6,796 bases of DNA from CAVPEW01 sp050247895 (GCA_050247895.1 JBFWTJ010000214.1:1-6796), one strand, 5' to 3'. Numbered from the stretch's first letter, positions 1-6,404 are shown. Numbers and translations: made by a program. Notes: generated by a model from the sequence alone, not told the origin.

Positions 1-75
1 GGCCGCTACCGCGACGACGCGCTCACCGTGTGCCTCGCGCTCGACCTCGTCCCGGGCCCGGCCGAGGTCAGCTGA
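1..75 (+). CDS. 3' end of an unidentified protein-coding gene (partial)
   Basis: The frame starting at base 1 is open to a TGA at 73-75 and encodes 24 residues, beginning GRYRDDALTV and ending PGPAEVS. All 24 sense codons end in G or C, the same strong bias as the recognisable genes here, so this is very probably the tail of a real gene entering from the left. The fragment is too short to assign a family and I propose no function. Its last 8 bases overlap the end of the convergent minus-strand deacetylase gene, so the two genes share the octamer TCAGCTGA, which holds both stop codons. Confidence 0.6.
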   Translation, partial: GRYRDDALTVCLALDLVPGPAEVS

Positions 76-835
76 GCTCGTCGAGCGGGCCGGGCGCGCC
101 CATGCGCACGTACCACTCGACGCCGTACACCTCGGCGAAGTGGTGGAGGGGCAGCAGCATGGCCGAGGTCGTCTCGGGGATCTGGCTGGCGTGCGCGGCC
201 ATCGCGGCCCGCTTGACGTCCAGCACGCCGGTGACGTCGACCGTGGTCGTCACCTCGACCGAGGGCACGCCCAGGCGCGAGCGGACCAGGCCCAGGTCGT
301 CGGACAACGCCTCCTCCACCAGGTGGGTCTCCACGAAGTGGAGGTGCTCCCGGTCGACGGTGGCGTCGTAGACGGTCGTGATGCCCAACCAGTCGGCGGC
401 CATGTGCACCGCCTGGTGCACCCGGACGTGGTCGGGGTGGCCGTAGATCCCGCCCGAGTCGTAGCCGACCACGGCACCGAGCCGGGGCTCGTCGTCGAGC
501 AGGCCGACCAGCGCCGCGGCCACACCGGTCGCCGGTGCCCGCCACAACGAGCCCGGCGCGTCGTTGGCCGGATCGCCGGCCATCCCCGAGTCCCGGTAGC
601 CCAGCGCGTACACCTCGGCCACGCCCAGGGCGTCGGCCGCCCGGCGGGTCTCGGCCAGCCGGTGGCGGCCCAGGTCGGCGATGTCGCCCCCACCCTCGCT
701 GGCCGAGCCCAGCTCGCCACCGGTGGCCACCACCAGCACGACCCGCACCCCGGCGTCGGCCAGCCGGCGCATGGTTCCCCCGGTGAAGATCGCCTCATCG
801 TCGGGGTGGGCGTGCACGAAGGCGACGGTGGGCAC
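68..835 (-). CDS. LmbE/PIG-L family zinc-dependent N-deacetylase
   Basis: This 255-residue protein belongs to the LmbE/PIG-L family, metal-dependent hydrolases that remove acetyl groups from N-acetylglucosamine-type substrates. In actinomycetes the family includes MshB and Mca of mycothiol metabolism. The N-terminal AHPDDE motif (residues 9-14) supplies His10 and Asp13 as predicted zinc ligands and Asp12 as general base. The YGHPDH motif (131-136) supplies His133 and His136, matching the catalytic His and third ligand of MshB. No signal peptide or membrane segment is visible, so it is probably cytoplasmic. The GTG start at 835 puts a beta-strand directly before AHPDDE, as usual in the family, and has an AGGA seven bases upstream. 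The frame stays open another 175 codons upstream, but that part lies antisense to miaA and does not look like protein. At 255 residues it is shorter than typical MshB or Mca, so I leave the substrate open. Confidence 0.9.
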   Translation of the reverse strand: MPTVAFVHAHPDDEAIFTGGTMRRLADAGVRVVLVVATGGELGSASEGGGDIADLGRHRLAETRRAADALGVAEVYALGYRDSGMAGDPANDAPGSLWRAPATGVAAALVGLLDDEPRLGAVVGYDSGGIYGHPDHVRVHQAVHMAADWLGITTVYDATVDREHLHFVETHLVEEALSDDLGLVRSRLGVPSVEVTTTVDVTGVLDVKRAAMAAHASQIPETTSAMLLPLHHFAEVYGVEWYVRMGAPGPLDELS

Positions 836-842
836 GGCCTGA

Positions 843-846
843 TCCT
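843..846 (-). promoter_or_regulatory. Ribosome binding site of the LmbE-family gene
   Basis: AGGA on the minus strand lies 7 nt before the GTG start at 835. It supports this start over an in-frame GTG 13 codons further upstream. It is the only gene in the window with a reasonable Shine-Dalgarno match at normal spacing. Confidence 0.5.
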
Positions 847-929
847 GCTCGATCCCGGGGGCACCGCGCGCCACGCCCGGCGCCCGCGCCCGCAGTCGGT
901 GCTCGCGGGCCGGCACGCCGGTGGGCCGG

Positions 930-935
930 TAGCGT
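930..935 (+). promoter_or_regulatory. Putative -10 element (TAGCGT) for a leaderless miaA transcript
   Basis: TAGCGT fits the actinobacterial -10 pattern TAnnnT. It ends 8 nt before the miaA GTG at 944, so transcription would begin at or within a few bases of the start codon. A GGAAGG at 937-942 leaves only 1 nt before the GTG, too close for a ribosome binding site, which favours the leaderless reading. No clear -35 hexamer is visible. Confidence 0.5.
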
Positions 936-943
936 CGGAAGGG

Positions 944-1891
944 GTGAGCACCCCCACGCCCCGCCACGTCGCCCTGGTCGGACCGACCGCGGCGGGCAAG
1001 TCGGCCCTGGCGCTCGAGCTGGCCCGGCGGGACCCGCGCTGGGAGATCGTCTCGGTGGACTCGATGCAGGTCTATCGGGGCATGGACATCGGCACGGCCA
1101 AGCCCTCGGTGGCCGAGCAGCGGGACGTGCGCCACCACCTCATCGACCTCGTCGACCCCGACCAGGACGTCACCGTGGTGTGGTTCCAGGACCAGGCCCG
1201 CCGGGTGCTGGCCGACATCGAGGCCCGTGGCGGCCGGGCCCTGCTGGTGGGCGGGACCGGCCTGTACCACCGGGCCGTGGTCGACGACCTGACGATCCCC
1301 GGCGAGTACCCCGAGGTCCGTGCCCGCCTCGAGGCCGAGCCCGACACCGCCGCGCTGCACGCCCGGCTCGCGTCCCTGGACCCGGCCGCGGCGGCCCGCA
1401 TGGAGCCCGGCAACCGCCGCCGCGTCGTGCGGGCCCTGGAGGTCACCGAGGGCTCCGGCCGCCCGTTCTCCTCGTTCGGCCCGGGGCTCGACGCCTACCC
1501 GCCGTGCCGGTTCGCCCTGTGCGGGGTCGACCTCCCCTCCGAGCGGCTCCGGCCGCGCATCGCCCGGCGCTTCGCCGACCAGCTCGCCGCCGGGCTGCTC
1601 GACGAGGTCCGGGACCTCCGGGCACGCCCGTCCGGGCTGTCGCGCACCGCGGGCCAGGCGCTGGGCTACAAGGAGCTCTGGTCCTACCTGGACGGCACCT
1701 GCCCCCTCGACCGGGCCGTCGAGCTGGTCGTCACCCGCACCCGCCAGTTCGCCCGGCGCCAGCGGGCCTGGTTCCGCCGCGACCCCCGGGTGCGCTGGGT
1801 GGACCCGCAGGCCGGAGCCGACGGGCTCCTCGCGGCCGCGGCCGGGCCCGGGGATCTCGATCGGCCCGAGGGCGGGCGGACCCTAGGCTGA
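944..1891 (+). CDS. miaA: tRNA dimethylallyltransferase MiaA
   Basis: MiaA transfers the dimethylallyl group of DMAPP to N6 of adenosine 37 in tRNAs that read codons starting with U, making i6A37, which stabilises codon-anticodon pairing. The 315-residue length is normal for the family. Visible signatures in order are the P-loop GPTAAGKS (13-20), DSMQVYRGMDIGTAKP from Asp39, GGTGLY (103-108), the NRRRVVRALEV segment from Asn157, QALGYKEL (238-245) and the tRNA-contacting TRQFARRQRAWFRR stretch from Thr266. The GTG at 944 places the P-loop 12 residues in, as expected; the frame is open further upstream, but that part is antisense to the deacetylase gene. The gene opens a plus-strand cluster and ends 7 nt before dapF. 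The linkage miaA-dapF-hflX is common in actinomycetes. The last 25 or so residues are Gly/Ala/Asp-rich and look like an unstructured tail. Confidence 0.96.
   Translation: MSTPTPRHVALVGPTAAGKSALALELARRDPRWEIVSVDSMQVYRGMDIGTAKPSVAEQRDVRHHLIDLVDPDQDVTVVWFQDQARRVLADIEARGGRALLVGGTGLYHRAVVDDLTIPGEYPEVRARLEAEPDTAALHARLASLDPAAAARMEPGNRRRVVRALEVTEGSGRPFSSFGPGLDAYPPCRFALCGVDLPSERLRPRIARRFADQLAAGLLDEVRDLRARPSGLSRTAGQALGYKELWSYLDGTCPLDRAVELVVTRTRQFARRQRAWFRRDPRVRWVDPQAGADGLLAAAAGPGDLDRPEGGRTLG
1884..1889 (+). promoter_or_regulatory. Putative internal -10 element (TAGGCT) for dapF
   Basis: TAGGCT fits TAnnnT and ends 9 nt before the dapF ATG at 1899. Its last T is the first base of the miaA stop codon. 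No Shine-Dalgarno sequence lies between the miaA stop and the dapF start. The hexamer could give dapF and the genes after it a leaderless transcript in addition to read-through from miaA. No -35 is evident, and in GC-rich coding DNA one such hexamer could be chance. Confidence 0.4.
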
Positions 1892-1898
1892 CGGCCAC

Positions 1899-2696
1899 AT
1901 GCAGCTGACCAAGCACCACGGCCTGGGCAACGACTTCCTGGTCCTGGTCGACCCGGGGGCGGCCGGCCGCTTCGATGCGGCGCTGGCCGTGGCCCTGTGC
2001 GACCGGCGCACCGGCGTGGGCGCCGACGGGCTCCTGCGCGCCGTGCCCGGTGGGCCGGGCGGGGCGGAGGTGACCATGGTCCTGCTCAACGCCGACGGCA
2101 GCCGGGCCGAGATGAGCGGCAACGGGATCCGCTGCCTGGTCCAGGCCGTCGTCGACGCCGGGCTGGCCGGCCCGGGCGAGGTCCGGGTCGCCACCGACGC
2201 CGGCCTGCGGATCGTCACCGACCTCGGCCGGCCCGGCGAGCCGACCCGCTCGCTGCGGGTCGACATGGGCGTGGCCAAGGTCGACGGCGACGAGGACCGC
2301 TGGCCGGGACAGGGCATCGGCCGGGGCCTGGCCGTGGACGTGGGCAACCCCCACGTCGTGCTGGAGGCCCTCGACGAGGGCCTCGACGTGGCCACCATCG
2401 GGGCGCGGCTGGACGCCCAGGCCGACGGGGGCACCAACGTGGAGCTGGTCCGCCCGGGCGCGGCCGCCGACGTCGTGGACATGGAGGTCTTCGAGCGGGG
2501 CGTCGGGGTCACCCTGGCCTGCGGGACCGGGGCGTGCGCCGCCGCGGTGGCCGCCGCCCGCTGGGGCTGGACCGGTCCCCGCACGACCGTGCGCATGCCC
2601 GGCGGCGAGGTCGTGGTCGAGCTGGGCGACGACGGTGGCGTCCTGCTGACCGGTCCGGCCACCTTCGTGGCCCGGGTCGAGGTCCCGGGGATCTAG
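1899..2696 (+). CDS. dapF: Diaminopimelate epimerase DapF with Ser in place of the first catalytic Cys
   Basis: DapF interconverts LL- and meso-diaminopimelate without a cofactor, giving the lysine precursor and peptidoglycan cross-linking residue. The 265-residue length is normal. Family landmarks are KHHGLGNDF (5-13), NADGS (64-68), SGNGIRC (73-79), GNPH (149-152), TNVE (179-182), ER (199-200) and ACGTGAC (207-213). The family uses two cysteines as acid/base, one in a CGNG motif and one in ACGTG. Here the second is present (Cys208), but the first is Ser73, codon AGC at 2115-2117. A nearby Cys79 falls outside the catalytic position. The rest of the substrate pocket looks intact, so I read this as a functional or altered epimerase, not a decayed gene. 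The ATG at 1899 starts directly at the conserved N-terminal strand. It lies 7 nt after miaA and 6 nt before hflX. Confidence 0.93.
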   Translation: MQLTKHHGLGNDFLVLVDPGAAGRFDAALAVALCDRRTGVGADGLLRAVPGGPGGAEVTMVLLNADGSRAEMSGNGIRCLVQAVVDAGLAGPGEVRVATDAGLRIVTDLGRPGEPTRSLRVDMGVAKVDGDEDRWPGQGIGRGLAVDVGNPHVVLEALDEGLDVATIGARLDAQADGGTNVELVRPGAAADVVDMEVFERGVGVTLACGTGACAAAVAAARWGWTGPRTTVRMPGGEVVVELGDDGGVLLTGPATFVARVEVPGI

Positions 2697-2702
2697 GCCC
2701 GC

Positions 2703-3989
2703 ATGTCGCTCATCGAGAGGGCGTTCCGGGAGAAGATCGTCCTGGTCGGGGTGACCATCCCGCCCGAGTCGCCCGACGACACCGAGGCCAGCCTCGACGA
2801 GCTGTCGCTGCTGGTCGACACGGCGGGCGCCGACGAGGTGGCCCGGGTGGTGCAGCGCCGCACGTCCCCGGACCCGCCGACCTTCGTGGGCAAGGGCAAG
2901 GCGGCCGAGCTGCGCGACGTCGCCCTGGAGACCGACTGCGACACGGTCGTGTTCGACAACGAGCTGTCCCCGGCCCAGCAGTTCAACCTGGAGAAGCTCC
3001 TGGGCCGGACCGCCATCGACCGGACCGCGGTGATCCTCGACATCTTCGCCCAGAACGCGTCGAGCCAGGAGGGCAAGGCCCAGGTCGAGCTGGCCCAGCT
3101 CCGCTACCGGCTGCCCCGCCTGAGGGGTCGGGGCAAGGCCCTGTCCCAGCAGGCCGGCGGCATGTCGGCCGGCGGTGGCGCCCGGATCGGCTCCCGCGGG
3201 CCGGGCGAGACCCAGCTGGAGACCGACCGGCGCCGGCTGGTCCGGCGGATCCACAAGCTCGAGGCCGACCTGCGCGAGATCGCCCAGCACCGCGACACCC
3301 AGCGCAAGGCCCGTCGGTCGAGCCGACTCGACCACGTCGCCATCGTCGGCTACACGAACGCGGGGAAGTCCACCCTGCTCAACGGGCTCACCGACGCCGG
3401 CGTGCTGGTCCAGGACCGCCTCTTCGCCACCCTCGACGCCACCACCCGGCGCCTGGAGCTCCCCGGGGGCGAGCCGGTCCTGCTGACCGACACGGTCGGG
3501 TTCATCCGCAAGCTGCCCCACGGCCTGGTCGAGGCGTTCAAGTCGACCCTGCAGGTGGCGGCCGACGCCGACCTGCTGGTCCACGTCGTGGACGCCTCGG
3601 CGCCCGACCCGGCCGGCAACATCGAGGCCGTGCGCTCGGTCCTGGGCGAGATCGGCGCGGCCGAGGTGCCCGAGCTGCTGGCCTTCAACAAGGCCGACCT
3701 GGCCCCCGACGAGGCCAAGCGCCTGGCCGCCGGCGACGAAGGTGCGGTCGCCTTCAGCGCCCGGACCGGTGAAGGCGTGGACCAGCTCCTCCAGGCGGTG
3801 GGGGACCGGCTGCGGGCCCGCACCGCGGTGGTCGAGCTGGTCATCCCCTACGAGCGCGGCGACGTGGTCGCCGCGGTGCACCGGGAGGGCGAGGTGCTGG
3901 TGGAGATCCCCGACGACGACGCGATGCGCCTGCGGGCGCGGATCCACCAGGCCGCCCTGGCCCGGTTCCGGGACTTCGTCGTCGGTTGA
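2703..3989 (+). CDS. hflX: GTPase HflX (ribosome-associated)
   Basis: HflX is a cytoplasmic GTPase that binds the 50S subunit and splits stalled or idle ribosomes, linked to heat and antibiotic stress. The 428 residues cover the full architecture. The N-terminal HflX domain includes DELSLLVDTAG (32-42) and the conserved FVGKGKAAEL (61-70). A Gly-rich linker and helical arm, GGGARIGSRGPGETQLETDRR, runs through about 157-177. The G domain carries G1 GYTNAGKS (216-223), a G2/switch I region around ATLDATTR (242-249), G3 DTVG (263-266), G4 NKAD (329-332) and a G5-like SART (352-355). A C-terminal domain follows from about 375. No critical residue is missing. The gene sits 6 nt after dapF and its TGA overlaps the ATG of the following aminotransferase. 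There is no good Shine-Dalgarno sequence at the start, so translation may depend on coupling to dapF. Confidence 0.96.
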   Translation: MSLIERAFREKIVLVGVTIPPESPDDTEASLDELSLLVDTAGADEVARVVQRRTSPDPPTFVGKGKAAELRDVALETDCDTVVFDNELSPAQQFNLEKLLGRTAIDRTAVILDIFAQNASSQEGKAQVELAQLRYRLPRLRGRGKALSQQAGGMSAGGGARIGSRGPGETQLETDRRRLVRRIHKLEADLREIAQHRDTQRKARRSSRLDHVAIVGYTNAGKSTLLNGLTDAGVLVQDRLFATLDATTRRLELPGGEPVLLTDTVGFIRKLPHGLVEAFKSTLQVAADADLLVHVVDASAPDPAGNIEAVRSVLGEIGAAEVPELLAFNKADLAPDEAKRLAAGDEGAVAFSARTGEGVDQLLQAVGDRLRARTAVVELVIPYERGDVVAAVHREGEVLVEIPDDDAMRLRARIHQAALARFRDFVVG

Positions 3990-5080
3990 TGTCGGCCCGA
4001 CCGTTCGTCCCTCCGCCGTACCCCTACGACCGGCTCGACGAGCTGGCCGTGGTGGCCGCCGCCCACGAGGGCGGTGTGGTCGACCTGTCGATCGGGACCC
4101 CGTGCGACCCGCCGCCGGCCGAGGTGGTCGACGCGCTGGCCCGGTCCGGTGCCGAGCGGGGCTACCCGGCGTCGATCGGCTCGGCCGCGCTGCGCGGCGC
4201 GGCGGCGGGGTGGATGGCCCGCCGGCTCGGCGTCGAGGTCGACCCGGACCGCGAGGTCGCGGCGTGCGTGGGCACCAAGGAGCTCGTCGCGGGCCTGCCC
4301 CAGTGGTTGCACCTGCGCCGGCCCGACCGCGACACGGTCCTGTACCCGGCGGTCAGCTACCCCACCTACGACATGGGGGCCCAGCTCGCCGGGTTGCGGT
4401 CGGTCCCGTACCGGCACCTCGACGAGATCTCGCCCGCCGACGGAACCCGGGCTCTGTGCCTGTGGGTCAACTCGCCGTCGAACCCCACCGGGGCGCTGGC
4501 CGACCTGGGTGCTGCCGCGGCGTGGGGGCGGGCGCGTGGCGTGCCGGTCCTCTCCGACGAGTGCTACGTCGAGTTCACCTGGGACGGACCACCCCGCACG
4601 ATCCTCGAGCACGGCACCGAGGGCCTGCTCGCGGTCCACTCGCTGTCGAAGCGCTCGAACCTGGCCGGCGTGCGCGTCGGCGTGTACGCCGGCGATGCCG
4701 ACCTCGTCCACTTCGTGCGCGAGGTGCGCAAGCACGCCGGCTTCATGGTGCCGGGCCCGGTCCAGGCCGCGGCCGCGGTGGCCTGGGCCGACGACGTCCA
4801 CGTCGAGGCCCAGCGGGCGGTCTACGCGGGCCGGCTCGAGCTGGCCCGGGGCGTGCTGGCCGCGGTCGGGGTGGAAGCCCCCCTCCCCGCGGGCGCGTTC
4901 TACCTGTGGGCCGAGGCCCCCGACGGGGACGCCTGGGGCCTGACCCGCCTGCTGGCCGAGCGGGGCGGCGCCCTGGTCTCACCGGGCGAGTTCTACGGCC
5001 CCCACGGCGCGGGCCACGTGCGGGTCGCGGTCGTGCAACCCGACGAGCGGATCGAGCTCGTCGGTCGACGCCTGGCCTGA
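3989..5080 (+). CDS. dapC: Class I/II PLP aminotransferase, probable N-succinyldiaminopimelate aminotransferase DapC
   Basis: The predicted reaction is transamination of N-succinyl-2-amino-6-ketopimelate with glutamate to N-succinyl-LL-diaminopimelate, between DapD and DapE in the succinylase pathway. The 363 residues show a fold-type I aminotransferase: N-terminal PPPYPYDRL (8-16), GTKE near the phosphate pocket (95-98), YPTY (124-127), NSPSNPTG (161-168), Asp190 and Tyr193 contacting the PLP ring, the Schiff-base Lys221 in HSLSKRSNLAG, Arg229, and the substrate-carboxylate Arg345 in GHVRVAV. The SLSKRSNLAG context and the N-terminus resemble actinobacterial DapC, and dapF and dapD nearby support that substrate. 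A related aminotransferase specificity cannot be excluded from sequence alone. ATG 3989 shares its A with the hflX TGA (TGATG), implying coupled translation. A TTG directly before it is a less likely start. Confidence 0.87.
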   Translation: MSARPFVPPPYPYDRLDELAVVAAAHEGGVVDLSIGTPCDPPPAEVVDALARSGAERGYPASIGSAALRGAAAGWMARRLGVEVDPDREVAACVGTKELVAGLPQWLHLRRPDRDTVLYPAVSYPTYDMGAQLAGLRSVPYRHLDEISPADGTRALCLWVNSPSNPTGALADLGAAAAWGRARGVPVLSDECYVEFTWDGPPRTILEHGTEGLLAVHSLSKRSNLAGVRVGVYAGDADLVHFVREVRKHAGFMVPGPVQAAAAVAWADDVHVEAQRAVYAGRLELARGVLAAVGVEAPLPAGAFYLWAEAPDGDAWGLTRLLAERGGALVSPGEFYGPHGAGHVRVAVVQPDERIELVGRRLA

Positions 5081-5108
5081 GTGGCGGCCGGGGCCCGGGC
5101 CCTCAGCC
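5074..5108. terminator. Imperfect inverted repeat between convergent stop codons, possible bidirectional terminator
   Basis: GGC(C)TGAG at 5074-5081 is complementary to CTCAGCC at 5102-5108 with one bulged C. Inside lies the GC-only palindrome GGGCCCGGGCCC (5091-5102). The stop codons of the two converging genes (TGA 5078-5080 and TCA 5103-5105) pair with each other in this stem. There is no T-run on either side, so a classical intrinsic terminator is not supported. This is a possible structure only. Confidence 0.3.
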
Positions 5109-6395
5109 GTTGCGGCGCGGCCGCCGGGACGAGGTGGCGGCGACCACGTCGCGGACCGACGCGGCGGCCTTCTTCAGGTTCTCGCCGGTGAGGCGGGGCT
5201 GACGTCGCTCCAGCTCGGCGAGCACGGCTTCGACCCGGGTCCCGACCGCGGCCATCTGGGTCATGAGGCCCTCGAGCTGGGCGGTGACCCGTTCGTCGAG
5301 GGCGGGCGTGTCCGCCTCGGCGCTCTCGACGTCGCGGTGCGTGCCGAGGAGGTCGACGAGCAGGGCCTGCTGCTGGCCGAGCCCGGCGAGGGCCACGTCG
5401 ATCCGGTCGACCGCGGCGGCGAGCGCGGTGAGGCCCTCGCCGCGAACGTCCGGATCGGGAGCCGTGCCCGGGGCGGGTGCCGCGGGGTCCGCGGCCGGTT
5501 CGGCCAGGGGTTCGCGGGTGAGGCGATCGAGGCGCTGGTCGATCAGGCGGAGCATGGCGGCCAGGCCGGCCTCGGTCCGCTCGGCCACGGCCTCGACGAC
5601 GGGGAGCGGGTCGACCTCGGCCACGGCCGGTTCGGGAGCCGGTGCCGGTCGGGCGAGGGCGGCGGCGAGGTCGTGGCGGAGCTCGTCGAGGCCCGACACC
5701 GTGCGCAGTGCCGGGTCGCGCAGGGCGGCGGACACGTCGCGGCGCATGCGGTGGATCTCGGACTCGGTGCGCGACGCCGTGTCGCTGAGCGCGGCGGCGA
5801 CGTCGCGGCGCAGGGCGACGAGCTCGGCCTCCGTGCGCTGCGAGGTGGCGGCGAGCGGTTCCAGGCGCTCTCCCCGCAGCGAGCCGAGCGCGGTGAGGAC
5901 CTCGCCGACCCGTCGGGAGGTGGCGTCGGTGACCCCGTTGAGCCGGTCGCCGAGGAGCGACATCTGGGCCTCGAGCCGGTCGAGGCGCTGGCCCAGGGTG
6001 CCCAGGTCGGTGCGGGCGGCGGCGAGGTCGTGGTGCAGGAGGTCGTCGGTGTGGTTGGCCGGCTCGGTGACCACCACGGCGTGCAACCGCTCCAGGAGGT
6101 CGTGCAGGCGGGCCAGCCGCTGGTCCTGCGCCTCGAGCTGCTCGGCCAGGTGGCCTTCGGGGGGTGCGGGCCGGTCGAGGAGGAGGTTGAGCCGCCGGCC
6201 GAGGTCGGCGGTCTCGGCCCGCTGGTCGGCCGCGCCGGCGGCGAGGACGTCGAGGCGATCGGCGGTCCGCGAGAGCGCGGCTCGCAGGTCGGGACCGATG
6301 TCCCGCAGCGTCGAGACGGCGACGCTCAGGTCGGTGACGGTGGCAGGGTCGAGCGTGAGGTCGTCGGGGCCCGGGTCGCTCGCGAACACCTGCAT
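5103..6395 (-). CDS. Unrecognised alanine-rich coiled-coil protein with tandem 22-residue repeats
   Basis: I do not recognise this 430-residue protein and assign no function. No signal peptide, membrane segment or enzymatic motif is visible. It is rich in Ala, Leu, Arg, Asp and Glu, contains no Cys, Trp or Tyr, has one Phe (residue 4) and only two Lys (408-409). Predicted architecture: long amphipathic helices at about 20-110 and 116-250, a Pro/Ala linker at 250-268, a helix at about 268-296, a second Pro/Ala linker at 297-318, helices at about 320-350 and 364-397, and a basic tail ending RRPRRNG. Residues 186-251 form three tandem 22-residue units. Codons are strongly G/C-ending in this frame, so the minus frame is the real one despite long plus-strand open frames opposite. 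ATG 6395 is the first usable start; the upstream Val codon in the frame is GTC. A TACGCT hexamer lies 9 nt before it. It lies downstream of dapD and converges on dapC. A scaffold or cytoskeleton-like role is possible but unsupported. Confidence 0.85.
   Translation of the reverse strand: MQVFASDPGPDDLTLDPATVTDLSVAVSTLRDIGPDLRAALSRTADRLDVLAAGAADQRAETADLGRRLNLLLDRPAPPEGHLAEQLEAQDQRLARLHDLLERLHAVVVTEPANHTDDLLHHDLAAARTDLGTLGQRLDRLEAQMSLLGDRLNGVTDATSRRVGEVLTALGSLRGERLEPLAATSQRTEAELVALRRDVAAALSDTASRTESEIHRMRRDVSAALRDPALRTVSGLDELRHDLAAALARPAPAPEPAVAEVDPLPVVEAVAERTEAGLAAMLRLIDQRLDRLTREPLAEPAADPAAPAPGTAPDPDVRGEGLTALAAAVDRIDVALAGLGQQQALLVDLLGTHRDVESAEADTPALDERVTAQLEGLMTQMAAVGTRVEAVLAELERRQPRLTGENLKKAAASVRDVVAATSSRRPRRNG
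5643..5840 (-). repeat. Three tandem 66-bp units encoding 22-residue coiled-coil repeats
   Basis: Residues 186-207, 208-229 and 230-251 of the coiled-coil protein align without gaps. Each starts xRT, has a Leu or Ile at unit position 7, then Leu or Met at 10, Arg at 11, Asp at 13, Val or Leu at 14, AAL or a close match at 16-18, and ends in Ala. Hydrophobic spacing of 3-4-4 gives two hendecads per unit. DNA similarity is moderate, so the duplication looks old. A partial further copy, RTEAGLAAM, occurs at residues 273-281. Confidence 0.75.
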
Positions 6396-6404
6396 GACGA
6401 ACGA

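Larger units (their letters stand above)
836..943. other. Divergent intergenic region between the LmbE-family gene and miaA
   Basis: This 108-bp spacer should carry the promoters of both flanking genes. On the plus strand it contains a TAGCGT -10-like hexamer just before miaA. On the minus strand I found no TAnnnT hexamer close to the deacetylase start, only the AGGA ribosome binding site, so that promoter is unplaced. It is GC-rich with several short CCGG-containing inverted repeats that look compositional. I see no convincing operator. Confidence 0.55.

Noticed and set aside
140..943. A 268-codon N-terminal extension of miaA in the same open frame
   Set aside because: This part lies antisense to the LmbE-family gene and lacks MiaA homology. 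The GTG at 944 puts the P-loop where the family has it.
836..1360. A 175-codon N-terminal extension of the LmbE-family protein
   Set aside because: It is mostly antisense to miaA and has no recognisable domain. The family begins just before the AHPDDE motif, and a ribosome binding site supports the start at 835.
1731..3947. A 738-codon minus-strand open frame opposite miaA, dapF and hflX
   Set aside because: It is antisense to three clearly identified genes. Its translation is rich in Gly, Pro, Arg, His and Gln with no domain. Long antisense frames are expected in DNA this GC-rich.
3986..3988. TTG as start of the aminotransferase gene
   Set aside because: The ATG directly after it is a stronger start and overlaps the hflX stop in a typical TGATG junction.
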